64,000 bases of DNA from Helicobacter sp. 11S03491-1 (GTDB lineage Bacteria > Campylobacterota > Campylobacteria > Campylobacterales > Helicobacteraceae): NCBI RefSeq assembly GCF_002272835.1, contig NZ_MLAO01000005.1:1-64000 (forward strand). The letters run 5' to 3'. A program made the translations under genes and the position numbers. The notes beneath the pieces were generated by a model. The model searched no databases. It had not been told where the DNA came from and saw only the letters and a program-made list of their open reading frames with translations. This document shows positions 1 to 8,973 of this stretch, in pieces (the stretch's first letter is position 1; each line of letters starts with the position of its first letter).

Positions 1-67
1 CTGATATAGGCTTACCTATAGTAAAAAACGATAGCCAAGGTAATATTAATGCCAGAATTAATCTCAT
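1..67 (-). CDS. N-terminus of a YqaE/Pmp3-like small membrane protein (partial)
   Basis: A reading frame starts at an ATG at 67-65 and leaves the window at base 1. A good ribosome binding site (aaggagtt, minus strand) lies just in front of it. The 22 visible residues begin MRLILALILPWLSFFTIGKP, a hydrophobic hairpin start with an internal proline. This resembles the first half of Pmp3/YqaE family proteins, which are about 55 to 60 residues, cross the inner membrane twice and affect membrane potential or stress tolerance. The family call rests on this short stretch and on memory of the family, so it is tentative. It reads in the same direction as the outer-membrane protein gene just upstream of it. 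Confidence 0.5.
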   Translation of the reverse strand, partial: MRLILALILPWLSFFTIGKPIS

Positions 68-94
68 ATGAACTCCTTAATTTTTATTTATATT

Positions 95-985
95 TTAAAA
101 CCGATAAGCATAATTGAGTGTGAGGTAAGAAAAGGAACCTATAGTGGCTTTTTGACAATAATTATAATCAATATTTTTTAATAAAACGAAACCTTTATTA
201 ACGCTGTTATAGCGATACATCACTTCAAACTGATGATGTCCATAATAATAATGCAATCCGATGACGGGATAAATCATATTCGAAAAGATATTGTTAATTT
301 TATTAGTTTTTAAATAACCGTCTATACTTTTAGTCATTATTTTCCCTCCTGTATAAACACTAAACTCATACCCCAAACCGACATTTAAACCTAAAGTATG
401 CTTACCTTTTTCAAAGAAATCCCAGAGGTATTTAACATCTAAACCGACTTTAATTGGAATGTAGGAATAACTACTTCTTAGAGCTATCAAGTTACTTGTA
501 AGATTTCCGTCGCTATCTCTCTGATTTATTTTTGTGTCTAAATTAGAAGAAATATACCCCGAATACAAATGAGCAGATACTTTTAACCCATGTCTTTGGG
601 ATTCTCCGAAGTAATGTTGATAACCTCCGACTAAACCTATATCAAAAGTAGTGGAAAGGCTTGGTTGGAAGAATGTACTTTCAGTGTCATAAGGAGTAAA
701 AATAAATTTTCCCAAATTCCCCTCTACCCCCAAAAAGAATCCATTTTTTGAATCTTTATTTGATTTGTTTGGAACATTATTTACAGAAGTTAAGTTTTTA
801 TTAGTCATTTTACCTTTTGCTTCTGTCTGTTGATTCTGTAATTCCAATTCCTTTCTTTGATTTTGGAGTTCTAAGATCTTATTTTCTTTTTCCAATCTTT
901 TGATCTCATCATCAAGCTGATCTGCTACAATAAAAGTATTCCCTAACAATAATGTTGCAACCGATAAACCGATTACCTTTTTCAT
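95..985 (-). CDS. Helicobacter-type outer membrane beta-barrel protein
   Basis: This is a likely outer membrane protein of about 296 residues. The ATG at 985 is preferred over the one at 1009 because it is followed at once by a signal peptide (MKKVIGLSVATLLLGNTFIVA, about 21 residues, cleaved before DQLDD) and is preceded by aaagga at good spacing. After the signal comes a charged coiled-coil stretch of roughly 40 residues (IKRLEKENKILELQNQRK and on), then about 210 residues of alternating hydrophobic strands ending in a terminal phenylalanine (YAYRF), the signature of a BAM-inserted barrel. The family resembles Helicobacter OMP (Hop/Hof-type) proteins, but no specific ligand or pore role can be read. 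A TATT repeat lies upstream. Whether it belongs to the island or to the chromosome is unclear. Confidence 0.75.
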   Translation of the reverse strand: MKKVIGLSVATLLLGNTFIVADQLDDEIKRLEKENKILELQNQRKELELQNQQTEAKGKMTNKNLTSVNNVPNKSNKDSKNGFFLGVEGNLGKFIFTPYDTESTFFQPSLSTTFDIGLVGGYQHYFGESQRHGLKVSAHLYSGYISSNLDTKINQRDSDGNLTSNLIALRSSYSYIPIKVGLDVKYLWDFFEKGKHTLGLNVGLGYEFSVYTGGKIMTKSIDGYLKTNKINNIFSNMIYPVIGLHYYYGHHQFEVMYRYNSVNKGFVLLKNIDYNYCQKATIGSFSYLTLNYAYRF

Positions 986-1135
986 GATTTTTCCTTTCTG
1001 TTCTGTCAATGTGTTGCTTTATTTATTATGAAACCTCTGTATTTATTAAATATATTTCATAATAATAAGCAAGAAGTGTATTTAAATAATTCTTAAAAAT
1101 AAATAATTAATAATTGATTTTTTTGATAAATTCTC

Positions 1136-1154
1136 TATTTATTTATTTATTTAT
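1136..1154. repeat. TATT simple-sequence repeat upstream of the OMP gene
   Basis: Just under five units of the tetranucleotide TATT stand in the 238-bp gap between the OMP gene (start 985) and ssb (end 1224). Such tracts change length by slipped-strand mispairing. This one is about 150 bp from the OMP start codon, so an effect on expression is possible but unproven. The rest of the gap (986-1223) is AT-rich with no other feature I could identify. Confidence 0.6.
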
Positions 1155-1223
1155 CCTTTATTTTCTAAAACTTTAGAAAAATGCTAGCGCAAATTTAGCT
1201 GAAATATCTTTATTAAGGATATT

Positions 1224-1739
1224 TCAGAATGGAATTTCTTCACCTTCACCTAAAAGAGAAATAATTTCTTCGTGTTTGGCAGAAGATTCTTGAGATTCTT
1301 TTGAGGGTGCTTGGGCATTCTCTTGTATTGGAGTGTCTGAAACACCGGAAGAGACATTGGTTGTTGGGTTTTCACTCCGGGCATTCTCTTCTTGGGCAAG
1401 TTCTTGGGTTTGGGCTTTGGTATCCATCATTTGCATGCTTTCAGCCATGATGGTATGCTTGCTTCTTTTTGTGCCATGTTGATCTGTCCAACTCTCCAAA
1501 CTCAAGCGTCCTTCAATCAAAACTTTCGAACCTTTTCTGAGATATTCATTAGCCACTTCTGCTCCCCTGCCAAAGAGTTTGACATCTACAAAACACACTT
1601 CTTGCCCTTGTGTTCCATCTTGTTTTTTATATTTGCGATTGCTTGCAAGCCCTAAAATTGCCAATGCAGATCCGTTGGGTAAATATTTCAATTCTACATC
1701 ACGGGTTAAATTCCCTACCATAATGACTTTGTTATACAT
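1224..1739 (-). CDS. ssb: Single-stranded DNA-binding protein (island-encoded paralogue)
   Basis: This 171-residue SSB has an N-terminal OB-fold of about 105 residues ([14 protein letters not shown] start, GRLSLESW in the middle) and a low-complexity linker of about 55 residues. It ends in the acidic tip EEIPF, which binds partner proteins. SSBs of this kind coat single strands during replication or after conjugative transfer. It is the last gene of the T4SS block, after two small unknown genes and a topoisomerase. That position suggests a role in handling transferred DNA, since the host would have its own chromosomal ssb. The linker carries an in-frame insertion flanked by 12-bp direct repeats (separate entry). 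The start has an aaggag binding site. Confidence 0.9.
   Translation of the reverse strand: MYNKVIMVGNLTRDVELKYLPNGSALAILGLASNRKYKKQDGTQGQEVCFVDVKLFGRGAEVANEYLRKGSKVLIEGRLSLESWTDQHGTKRSKHTIMAESMQMMDTKAQTQELAQEENARSENPTTNVSSGVSDTPIQENAQAPSKESQESSAKHEEIISLLGEGEEIPF
1313..1390. repeat. 12-bp direct repeats flanking a palindromic 54-bp segment in ssb
   Basis: The 12-mer GGGCATTCTCTT occurs at 1313-1324 and again at 1379-1390. The 54 bases between them contain outer inverted arms GGAGTG (1330-1335) and CACTCC (1373-1378) and a small inner hairpin GTGT/ACAC. The 66-bp period is in frame and adds 22 residues (ENAR / ENAQ repeat) to the linker of SSB. Either a tandem duplication that diverged or an insertion with target duplication would give this pattern. 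Confidence 0.6.
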
Positions 1740-1788
1740 AATTTTACTCCTTGTATATTTTTAATTTTAATTCAATTTATTGGAGGGA

Positions 1789-2463
1789 TTAAAATAATCT
1801 CTCCAAAACAATGTATTCTGCTTGAGGTTGTTTCCAAATCCTGAAATTGCCCTTTTGGCTAAATTCCACATAATCCGGCACACAATCACTTTTTGAAATA
1901 CTCTCAATAGGGATTTCATCAATCAAGAGTTTATATCCCTCTCTCAAAAAAGAGATAGGTTTCTCAAAAACATAGCCATGATAAAAACCATCACTTCCAA
2001 ACCCATGAGGGATAATTAAGAATTCTCCATTGCTCCAAATGCCCATACAGCAAATATCTGATATAAATTCAAAGCGCCCTGAACACTCAATTTGATTCCC
2101 TTCAACCAATAAAGGGATTTTTTTGTAATGTTCTTCAAAATCTGAAAAATAAAAATCCCCGAAATTTTTATCAAGCATTTTTACTTCAAAGTTTTCAATA
2201 TCAATTTCGGGATAAAGATCACTATTGTCAATAAACTCTAAGATTTTTTTTGAATTCAATGTTTCTTCATTGACTTCAAATTTTTTCCAAAATGTATTTA
2301 TTTCTTTTTGAGTATTGAGATTGGGGACTTTATAAAAATGTCTGATAAAACTATGAAAATCAAGAAACTCATATAGAATCTTTCCTGCTTCGCCTGTTTT
2401 AAAAAACTTTTTATCTTCGTCTAATTTTTTAACATCAAATTTTTTCACAATCTGAATTTTCAT
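1789..2463 (-). CDS. Conserved-looking hypothetical protein, 224 aa
   Basis: I do not recognise a family. The protein has no signal peptide or membrane segment and is rich in acidic and aromatic residues. A central stretch (GRFEFISDICCMGIWSNGEF) followed by a glycine-rich motif (HGFGSDGFYHGY) suggests a compact beta-rich domain. The gene lies between ssb and a 68-residue gene with only a 3-bp gap to the latter, so the two are probably translated from one message. Because SSB and topoisomerase flank it, a role in DNA transfer or in regulating the element is possible, but this is only context. Confidence 0.7.
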   Translation of the reverse strand: MKIQIVKKFDVKKLDEDKKFFKTGEAGKILYEFLDFHSFIRHFYKVPNLNTQKEINTFWKKFEVNEETLNSKKILEFIDNSDLYPEIDIENFEVKMLDKNFGDFYFSDFEEHYKKIPLLVEGNQIECSGRFEFISDICCMGIWSNGEFLIIPHGFGSDGFYHGYVFEKPISFLREGYKLLIDEIPIESISKSDCVPDYVEFSQKGNFRIWKQPQAEYIVLERLF

Positions 2464-2466
2464 TAT

Positions 2467-2673
2467 TTATCCTTTTTTGTTCAGCAACTTTTTGTTCAGC
2501 AACTCATCAATCTCCAACAACGCCAATTCAGTCTGAAAGATGATTTCAAGATCGAACTCAAAGCCCCGAGAACTTAAATCTTGATATTGGTTTAAATCAA
2601 TAATCAACTCATTTCTTAAAGACAACAAATCTTCTATGCTGTAATCTTTAAGCTCCAAATCTTTTATATTCAT
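2467..2673 (-). CDS. Small hypothetical protein, 68 aa
   Basis: This is a short, mostly helical protein (NIKDLELKDYSIEDLLSLR start) rich in Leu, Asp and Glu, with no family I recognise. The start has an aaggag site seven bases upstream. A -10-like gataaaat lies about 35 bases further up, in the 141-bp gap after topA, so this gene may open its own small transcript (68 aa, 224 aa, ssb). It ends with a short duplicated LLNKK motif at residues 57-67. Confidence 0.6.
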   Translation of the reverse strand: MNIKDLELKDYSIEDLLSLRNELIIDLNQYQDLSSRGFEFDLEIIFQTELALLEIDELLNKKLLNKKG

Positions 2674-2814
2674 AAATACTCCTTATCTTTTGATACACAA
2701 ATTTTATCACTTTCAAATACCTAAAACCACGTAAATAAGGCTATTTAATAGGCTTTTTCTCCCTTATATAAAAACGATCAAAAACAATTCAAATCAAACT
2801 AAAACCGGCAAAAT

Positions 2815-4773
2815 TCAGTTTTTTTGATTCTGTTTAGTCTTATTAAAGGCAGCAATATGCTTATTGATAAAATCTTTTGCGACATAGCAATCATTTTCCA
2901 AGTCTTTAGGCAAATCCAGTTTGAGTTTCTCTGCAATTGCTTTAGAGAATTCGATTTGTTTCAGGCTCGGAGGGATTTTTTTAGACTCTTTCTTTTCTTT
3001 GTTTTGTTTTCCGAAATTTCCTGTCTCATCACCGAGCTTTGTATGAAGCTCTTGCATAAATTCCAGATAGTTTGCTTTATTTAGCGTAATTTCATCAAGC
3101 TTACTTTCCATTTTCTTTGTAAAATCAATATCAAGTATCCAGTTATGATGATTGGTTTTAAAAAATTCGATGATATTTTTGCCTCTTACAGTCGGGGCAA
3201 TTTCTCTTTTTTTGCCTTCGATGTTGATATATTCTTTATTTTGAAGAATGGGAAGGTAGGTTGCATAAGTGGAGGGTCTTCCGATACCGTTTCTTTCTAA
3301 AACTTCGATAAATTCGGATTCGACATAACGCTTGGGAGCTGTTTTGGCAATATTTTTAATAAAGATTTTCGTAACATCAAAGAGATCGTTTTCTTTTAAT
3401 CGATTGGTATTTATTCTCAATACACCGGTATGGGGATCTTCTTCTTGATTTGCATTTAACGTATCATTTGTATTTGCAGTTTGCGTATCGCTTTTATGAT
3501 TGCTTTCTTTTTCTTCTTGAAAGGCTTTTAAATAGCCTTCATCAATAAGGTTTTTAAATTTGATTTGGAAAGAAGTAAGCTTGATGTTGAATTTCAGTAT
3601 GGTATTTTCATAGACAGCAGGCTTCATTTGCGAAGTCAAAGTGTTTTTAAAAATCATTTCATAGAGTTTGATTTCATTTTCTTTTGTAATATTTTCTTTG
3701 GCACAAACTTTTTTTAATTCTTCTAAAGTATGTACATGAGTAATCCTTATTGCTTCATGGGCTTCTGCTTGTGAATTTTTCCCGGCTTCGTATTTTGAGT
3801 ATTGATAGATTTCTTGATAAATGGGTTCATAAAATTTTTGATGAGCCTTTAAATATTCTTCCGAAATAAATTCACTATCTGTTCTTATATAAGTAATAAG
3901 CCCTGCTTCAAAAAGTTTTTGTGCGATTTCTTGGACTTCTTTTGTAGAAATATTTAAAGCTTTTGATCCGGCTTTGAGTAATTTTGAAGTGGTAAATGGC
4001 TTAGGCGGGTTTTGTTCGGATTGTTTTTTTTCTATGGATTTTAAGACTGCCTTTTGACATTCACAAAGCTTATCAAGCTGTTCTTGAGCCTGTGCTTGTG
4101 TATCAAATTTGATTTCTTTGGCATTCTCATCAATATGTTTGATTATATATTCATTTCCTAAGATTTCTATATTTGCACACAGTGCATAATTTATCTTTTC
4201 TTCAGGACTCAATTTGTCGAATTTCTCTATCTCTTCTTCTCTTTTTACAATCAGACTCAAAGCCGGTGTTTGCACTCTGCCGGCAGAGAGGGCTTTGATA
4301 TTGAGTTGTTTTGAAATATAAGGGGAGAGAGAATATCCTATAAACATATCCGAAACTCTTCTGCCTAAAAAGGCTTCATAGTATTTTTTATTGGTATTTA
4401 CAAACAATACCGCTTCTTTGATTCCTTTTTGTATACCGCTTTGTGTAATTTCATGAAATTCTGCTCGATAAACCTCTTTGGCAATGTTTTTGATTTTGTT
4501 ATAAAACATATAACCAATCCCGTAACCTTCTCTATCAGGGTCTGTGGCAATATAGACTTTTTTATCTTTGCAGGAAGCAATATAATAAAAGATATTCTTT
4601 TTTTTAGATTCATTATAATCAAATACGGGCGCATAACCTTTGGATACTTCAATATCTTTGAGTTCCAAAAAATGCCCTGCGGTAGCAAACACTTTAGCCC
4701 CTGTCATGGAACTTATTTTTTTAATCTTATTAGGTGATTCAATGATAATCACGGAGTTTTTTAGATCGTTCAT
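2815..4773 (-). CDS. topA: Type IA DNA topoisomerase (TopA-like, element-encoded)
   Basis: This 652-residue protein has the TOPRIM fold at the N-terminus (IIIESPNK at 9-16, acidic triad ATDPDREG at 76-83) and the catalytic tyrosine in GLITYIRTDS near residue 295. It relaxes negative supercoils by cutting one strand. It lacks the C-terminal cysteine zinc ribbons of housekeeping TopA, so it is shorter, as is usual for topoisomerases carried by conjugative elements including the Helicobacter tfs islands. It follows virD4 in the same direction. The likely job is to resolve DNA topology during processing or transfer of the element. A tiny ORF overlaps its leader. Confidence 0.92.
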   Translation of the reverse strand: MNDLKNSVIIIESPNKIKKISSMTGAKVFATAGHFLELKDIEVSKGYAPVFDYNESKKKNIFYYIASCKDKKVYIATDPDREGYGIGYMFYNKIKNIAKEVYRAEFHEITQSGIQKGIKEAVLFVNTNKKYYEAFLGRRVSDMFIGYSLSPYISKQLNIKALSAGRVQTPALSLIVKREEEIEKFDKLSPEEKINYALCANIEILGNEYIIKHIDENAKEIKFDTQAQAQEQLDKLCECQKAVLKSIEKKQSEQNPPKPFTTSKLLKAGSKALNISTKEVQEIAQKLFEAGLITYIRTDSEFISEEYLKAHQKFYEPIYQEIYQYSKYEAGKNSQAEAHEAIRITHVHTLEELKKVCAKENITKENEIKLYEMIFKNTLTSQMKPAVYENTILKFNIKLTSFQIKFKNLIDEGYLKAFQEEKESNHKSDTQTANTNDTLNANQEEDPHTGVLRINTNRLKENDLFDVTKIFIKNIAKTAPKRYVESEFIEVLERNGIGRPSTYATYLPILQNKEYINIEGKKREIAPTVRGKNIIEFFKTNHHNWILDIDFTKKMESKLDEITLNKANYLEFMQELHTKLGDETGNFGKQNKEKKESKKIPPSLKQIEFSKAIAEKLKLDLPKDLENDCYVAKDFINKHIAAFNKTKQNQKN

Positions 4774-4774
4774 G

Positions 4775-4885
4775 TTATTTCCTTTGTTTTGAATTTGAAT
4801 TTGATTTTTTGTTTTTTCTTAAAAGACTTCTAATCATTCTTAGAATCTTTAGCAGTTTGAATATTTGATAAAAGTTATTCATCAT
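4775..4885 (-). CDS. Possible micro-protein, 36 aa, between virD4 and topA
   Basis: A short frame begins with two ATGs (4885 and 4882) behind a strong Shine-Dalgarno (ataaggagag) and ends one base before the topA start. The product is very basic, with a hydrophobic helix (FYQIFKLLKILRMIRSLL) followed by a Lys/Asn/Ser tail. It could be a real small membrane-binding peptide or only a leader ORF coupling translation to topA. No family is known to me. Confidence 0.4.
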   Translation of the reverse strand: MMNNFYQIFKLLKILRMIRSLLRKNKKSNSNSKQRK

Positions 4886-4948
4886 CACTCTCCTTATTTT
4901 GTAAGTAATTATTTTTGAGAATCTTCTTATTCATGCGGGTACCTGTTT

Positions 4949-7372
4949 TTATTCTTCAGGATCAAATTTCAACTTTAAATTCCTCTCTTTAGCGAGTTGG
5001 ATAGCAGGTTCATTTTCAAGCTTGGATAAAATTTGAGTGTTTATGTTTTTGGCATTATTTGGGGGCATCAATCTCACTAAAATTTCTTTATCCGTAATTT
5101 CTAAAACATATTCTTTTTTGTCTTTGAGCGCATAAGGAGGGTGAATATCTTCATCATTTATAGTTTGGAAGAGTTTGGCATACTCATATTCAATTTTTAG
5201 TTGTTTTAATTGTTTGTCTTGAGTTAATTCAATAGGAATATTTGATTGATTTGTAGAAGTATTTTCTTCTTCAATCAATTTGCCTTCATCGTTATTTACT
5301 TGATTTTCATTGATTGTTTTTTCTTTTGGAGGCAACGGAACGGCTTTGGATTTATTGTTAAAAATAGGATTTGAAGATTGTTCATTTTGACTTGTTTTTT
5401 CAGGCTTTAATTCCCATTCCATTTTACTCATCATTGAGCTATCTTTAAAATAATGATTTGTTCGGAGTTTAAGAGGCGTGGCTTGAAAACCTTTGATCAA
5501 AATAATCACATCGTTCTCATCAAGATTTAAAATATCTTGTTCGGTTACCAGATTTACTCCTTCTTTATTAAAGGTGCTTGTTCCTCCAAAAATCAATTTT
5601 CCTTTTTCGGTAGAATAACTTTGTGTTTTTCTGGTATATTTCCCGATTTCTTCGGATAATTCTTTGGCATATTTTTGATCTGTTTTAAAAACAATTTTGT
5701 AATTAACAGTCGATCCTAAAATTTCGGCGTCTTTATCGGAATAATATTTTTGAATTAAAGCGTTTGATTGTGTAATGAATAAAACCACGACTCCGTAACT
5801 TCTTGATAATGCCGGCATTTCTAATAAGAATTCAAGCTTTCCGAATCTTACGAATTCATCTAATATAAAATAAATTCTTTCTTCAGGTTTTTTACTTTCT
5901 TTTAAAAGCAGGTTTTTGGCAATGGATTCAAGCAAGATTCTAATGAGCGGAGCTAAGGTATTAATATCAGTTTGAGCGATTCGAATATAAAGAGTGATAT
6001 TTTCTTTTCTAAAATCTTCATATTCAAAACTCATTCCATCAGTTACATTTTTGACTTGATAAGAGGTAAAAACTTGCATTACGCGATTGTAGGTAGATTT
6101 TATCGATGAGAATTCATCTCCCCCGCTTCCACCTGACCAGGCTCTTGCATAATCTCTGACGATTTCATCAAGTCTTTTATTTTTGGGATCTTTTTGTTCT
6201 TCCGGTTTCTCTTGGTCTGTATCAGGATTTTCATCTCTGGCTTTTTGAGAGAAATTTCTGGGATCTTGGGGGTTGATATAGATTTGTTCGCTGACTTGTT
6301 TGAAATATAATTTTTCAGGATCGGCATCTTGTTTTTGAACAGGCGATCCGTTTTTGAGTATCAATAATCCTGTTTCATCATCATGCTTCCACAATTGTTC
6401 ATAATAAGGACTTAAAGGTTGAATGTAAGGTTTATAATCTCTCATTGTAGCTGTGGCAATTCTAAAAAGACCGGATTCTCCATATACACATAAATCATAG
6501 AGTGCATAGAAAATAAACAAGTTTCTGGCTTGATTTATCCAATGCGGATCACTTCCTTTTTCTTCTACGAATATGGTTTGGGCAATTTCATCAACAAGTT
6601 TTCGTTTGCCATTAAAATCAAGTTTTGAAACAATTTTTTTATCAAAAGGATTGAATTTTAAGGTATTGCCTTTTCCAAAAGGATCAAAAATTAAGATTTT
6701 ATTTTTCAGGGCTTTTTGGCGATAACCTGCGGTAAATTGGCATAATTCACCTTTAATATCCAAGACAATACAGCTTGTGCGCAGATGTAATAAATTAGGA
6801 ACGGCAATACCTGTTGTTTTTCCTGCTCCCGGTGGAGCGACAATCAAGGCTGAAAGCGGTTGGTTGTAACATACCCTTTTTTTTCCTGACATCTCTTCCC
6901 ATAATCCTAATATAAACCCATTTCCAAAATTCACACCCATTTTATTTTTTTTCTGCATTCCAAGTTTAAAAAATTCTAAGATATTTTTAAAAAACTTTTT
7001 TGGATTAAGCCAAAAAAGAGGATTTAAGAGTTTGAAGAAGTCTTTAGTGAATTTTATAAGGGAGAAAGAATAAGTCTCAATATCGCTTCGTTTTGCCCAT
7101 TTGGCTTTTCCATGAGTGGTAGAGCGATTTTTTGGCATTGATAAGACAAATACAATTATAAGCGGGATAATTCCAAAGATAGCGCTTAAATAGACTTCAA
7201 ATTTAAAGCTTCTAAAAGATTTCAGATTGCTAAAAATAATTTTTTCAAACTCATAGATATGTTCAAGCGTTTCTAAATGGAAAAAGTAATTGAGCATATA
7301 GCCAAAGACGAATGGAAACAATACAATGGATAGAAGATAATAAAACGGGAGATATTTTTTATTATTAAACAT
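4949..7372 (-). CDS. virD4: VirD4-type coupling protein ATPase
   Basis: This is an 807-residue T4SS coupling protein. Two N-terminal membrane segments (about 7-30 and 60-80) are followed by a nucleotide-binding domain with Walker A APPGAGKTTG (179-188) and Walker B YFILDEFVRFG, then a long acidic, Gln/Asn-rich C-terminal extension (about 650-807). VirD4 hexamers sit at the inner membrane and select substrates by their C-terminal signals before handing them to the channel. The extension could carry extra recognition surface for the tailed proteins encoded between virB10 and virB11. The gene overlaps the MobC-like gene upstream by 8 bp. Confidence 0.93.
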   Translation of the reverse strand: MFNNKKYLPFYYLLSIVLFPFVFGYMLNYFFHLETLEHIYEFEKIIFSNLKSFRSFKFEVYLSAIFGIIPLIIVFVLSMPKNRSTTHGKAKWAKRSDIETYSFSLIKFTKDFFKLLNPLFWLNPKKFFKNILEFFKLGMQKKNKMGVNFGNGFILGLWEEMSGKKRVCYNQPLSALIVAPPGAGKTTGIAVPNLLHLRTSCIVLDIKGELCQFTAGYRQKALKNKILIFDPFGKGNTLKFNPFDKKIVSKLDFNGKRKLVDEIAQTIFVEEKGSDPHWINQARNLFIFYALYDLCVYGESGLFRIATATMRDYKPYIQPLSPYYEQLWKHDDETGLLILKNGSPVQKQDADPEKLYFKQVSEQIYINPQDPRNFSQKARDENPDTDQEKPEEQKDPKNKRLDEIVRDYARAWSGGSGGDEFSSIKSTYNRVMQVFTSYQVKNVTDGMSFEYEDFRKENITLYIRIAQTDINTLAPLIRILLESIAKNLLLKESKKPEERIYFILDEFVRFGKLEFLLEMPALSRSYGVVVLFITQSNALIQKYYSDKDAEILGSTVNYKIVFKTDQKYAKELSEEIGKYTRKTQSYSTEKGKLIFGGTSTFNKEGVNLVTEQDILNLDENDVIILIKGFQATPLKLRTNHYFKDSSMMSKMEWELKPEKTSQNEQSSNPIFNNKSKAVPLPPKEKTINENQVNNDEGKLIEEENTSTNQSNIPIELTQDKQLKQLKIEYEYAKLFQTINDEDIHPPYALKDKKEYVLEITDKEILVRLMPPNNAKNINTQILSKLENEPAIQLAKERNLKLKFDPEE

Positions 7373-8006
7373 GGATATTTCCTGAGTGGAAATTTTTTTG
7401 TTTCTGCGCTTGAAGATCTATTTCATTATGAAATTTAATATCTATTGGTTTATTTTTTGATAGCTTGTATTCAAACTTTTTGAGTTTATTTCTAATTTTT
7501 CTATTTTCAATTCCATTGTTTTCAAGAATTAATAAGAGTTCTAAGATAAGGATTCTTAGGTTTTGAATATCATTATTGAGGGTATTAAAACTTTCAAGTA
7601 TTTTCTCTAAAAAATCAAGTTTTAATAAATCATCAATCTTTCCATCATTGAGTATTTTAAATGTATTGATACAATAGGCAATTTGATTGATATTTGAATA
7701 AGTTGCATTTGTTCCATCATAAAGCTCTTTGTTGAGTTTGGTTAAAGAAAAGATTTTAGATATTCTCTCTTGAGAATCTTGAGATTTTTCAAGAATAATT
7801 TTTTCTAAAAATTTTGTCATACTCAAAGATTTATTTTTGCATTCTGTTTTTAAGCTTTCATAAGCTTTTAAATCCAATACAAAATAGAGTTTTTTACCTC
7901 GTTCGGTTTTAGGTTTAAATTCATTTGAATTTGAATCTTGTATATCTTTATTTTCTGTTGGGATATGTTTTTGGTTTAAATCTTCATTATTCATTTCCAT
8001 GTTCAA
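7365..8006 (-). CDS. MobC-like relaxosome accessory protein
   Basis: This 213-residue protein has an N-terminal disordered acidic part, a ribbon-helix-helix-like segment (KKLYFVLDLKAYESLKTECK, 40-60) and the motif NINQIAYCIN (about 108-117). That motif matches the conserved N-x-N-Q-I-A element of MobC / plasmid mobilisation proteins. MobC binds the origin of transfer and helps a relaxase nick DNA. It lies between virB11 and virD4, where a relaxosome gene is expected, but no relaxase gene is next to it. The family call is by motif and could be wrong outside the central region. Confidence 0.6.
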   Translation of the reverse strand: MNMEMNNEDLNQKHIPTENKDIQDSNSNEFKPKTERGKKLYFVLDLKAYESLKTECKNKSLSMTKFLEKIILEKSQDSQERISKIFSLTKLNKELYDGTNATYSNINQIAYCINTFKILNDGKIDDLLKLDFLEKILESFNTLNNDIQNLRILILELLLILENNGIENRKIRNKLKKFEYKLSKNKPIDIKFHNEIDLQAQKQKNFHSGNIHV

Positions 8007-8019
8007 AACTCCTTATTGG

Positions 8020-8973
8020 TTAATTTTTTCCTAAGGCTTTCTTTAAATCTTTTTTTACATCAAGGACATCTTCAATCACTCTTTCATTATTTATTTTTTT
8101 GATCTGAATAATAAAATCCATTCCACGAATGAAAAATTCCAGTAAATCATTAGAATCTATGTCTTTTTTAGAACCAATTTTGATATTGAGATTGATGGCA
8201 AAAATGGCATCTTCTACAGAGTTGCTGTGCAGTGTTGAGATCATTCCGCTATGCCCTGTGTTAGCGAGTCTTAAAAACAAAGAGACATTTTTAGTGTCAA
8301 TTTCTCCCAGTAGAAGTCTTTGAGGTGACATACGCATGGCATCATTGAGGGCTGTTTCATAAGAGTAGTTAGAATCTTCATTTTTACCTACTAAAATAGA
8401 AACTAAATTAGGATTTTTTAAATGCAGTTCAGGGGAGTCTTCTATAGTGATAATTCTTTCTTCAAGGGGTATTTTTTCAATTAAGCAATTCACAAAACTT
8501 GTTTTACCACTTGCAGTTCCTCCACTCACCAGAATATTTTTAGCTTGGGTGGTTAAATTTAAAATATCTTGATAATCAATGCCTTTAGATTTAACCTTTG
8601 CTCCTAACTGAAATGCTTCGATAGGGAATTTGCTTTCATTGGGCACACGGATACACATACAGATTTTATTTTGAGCGTTGATGCTTGGGTGGAGGGCATT
8701 GACTCTGTATCGTGTATTAGGAATGGAACAACTTAGATGAGGGACTTGTATATTGAAAAACAGATTTCTGGAATTAGCCAGTTGCTCACAAAAATTCATC
8801 AAAAATCGTTCATCAAATAAAGGTTGCGCGACTTTTTCATAAGAGTTGCCTTTAACCAGATACATATCTTGAGAACCATTGAATTGAACTTCGTTAATAT
8901 CTAAGGTCAGATAAGGTTTAAGTTTTTCAACCAGGACTTGTAGGATTCTACTCCCTCCAACGCTATTAGTCAT
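8020..8973 (-). CDS. virB11: VirB11 traffic ATPase
   Basis: This is a hexameric ATPase of about 317 residues at the cytoplasmic base of the T4SS. The ATP site SGGTASGKTSF (Walker A), the Asp box IITIEDSPELHL, Walker B RLLLGEI and the His box (GHSGMISTLHSNS) are all present. The ATG at 8973 is preferred over a TTG at 8985, because tggag stands six bases before it. This start overlaps the end of the 101-residue gene upstream by 8 bp. VirB11 switches the machine between pilus assembly and substrate transfer together with VirD4 and VirB4. It is separated from virB10 by the block of repeated effector-like genes. Confidence 0.95.
   Translation of the reverse strand: MTNSVGGSRILQVLVEKLKPYLTLDINEVQFNGSQDMYLVKGNSYEKVAQPLFDERFLMNFCEQLANSRNLFFNIQVPHLSCSIPNTRYRVNALHPSINAQNKICMCIRVPNESKFPIEAFQLGAKVKSKGIDYQDILNLTTQAKNILVSGGTASGKTSFVNCLIEKIPLEERIITIEDSPELHLKNPNLVSILVGKNEDSNYSYETALNDAMRMSPQRLLLGEIDTKNVSLFLRLANTGHSGMISTLHSNSVEDAIFAINLNIKIGSKKDIDSNDLLEFFIRGMDFIIQIKKINNERVIEDVLDVKKDLKKALGKN

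Noticed and set aside
4887-4935. Short frame (MNKKILKNNYLQN start) after virD4
   Set aside because: It has no ribosome binding site and is under 20 codons.
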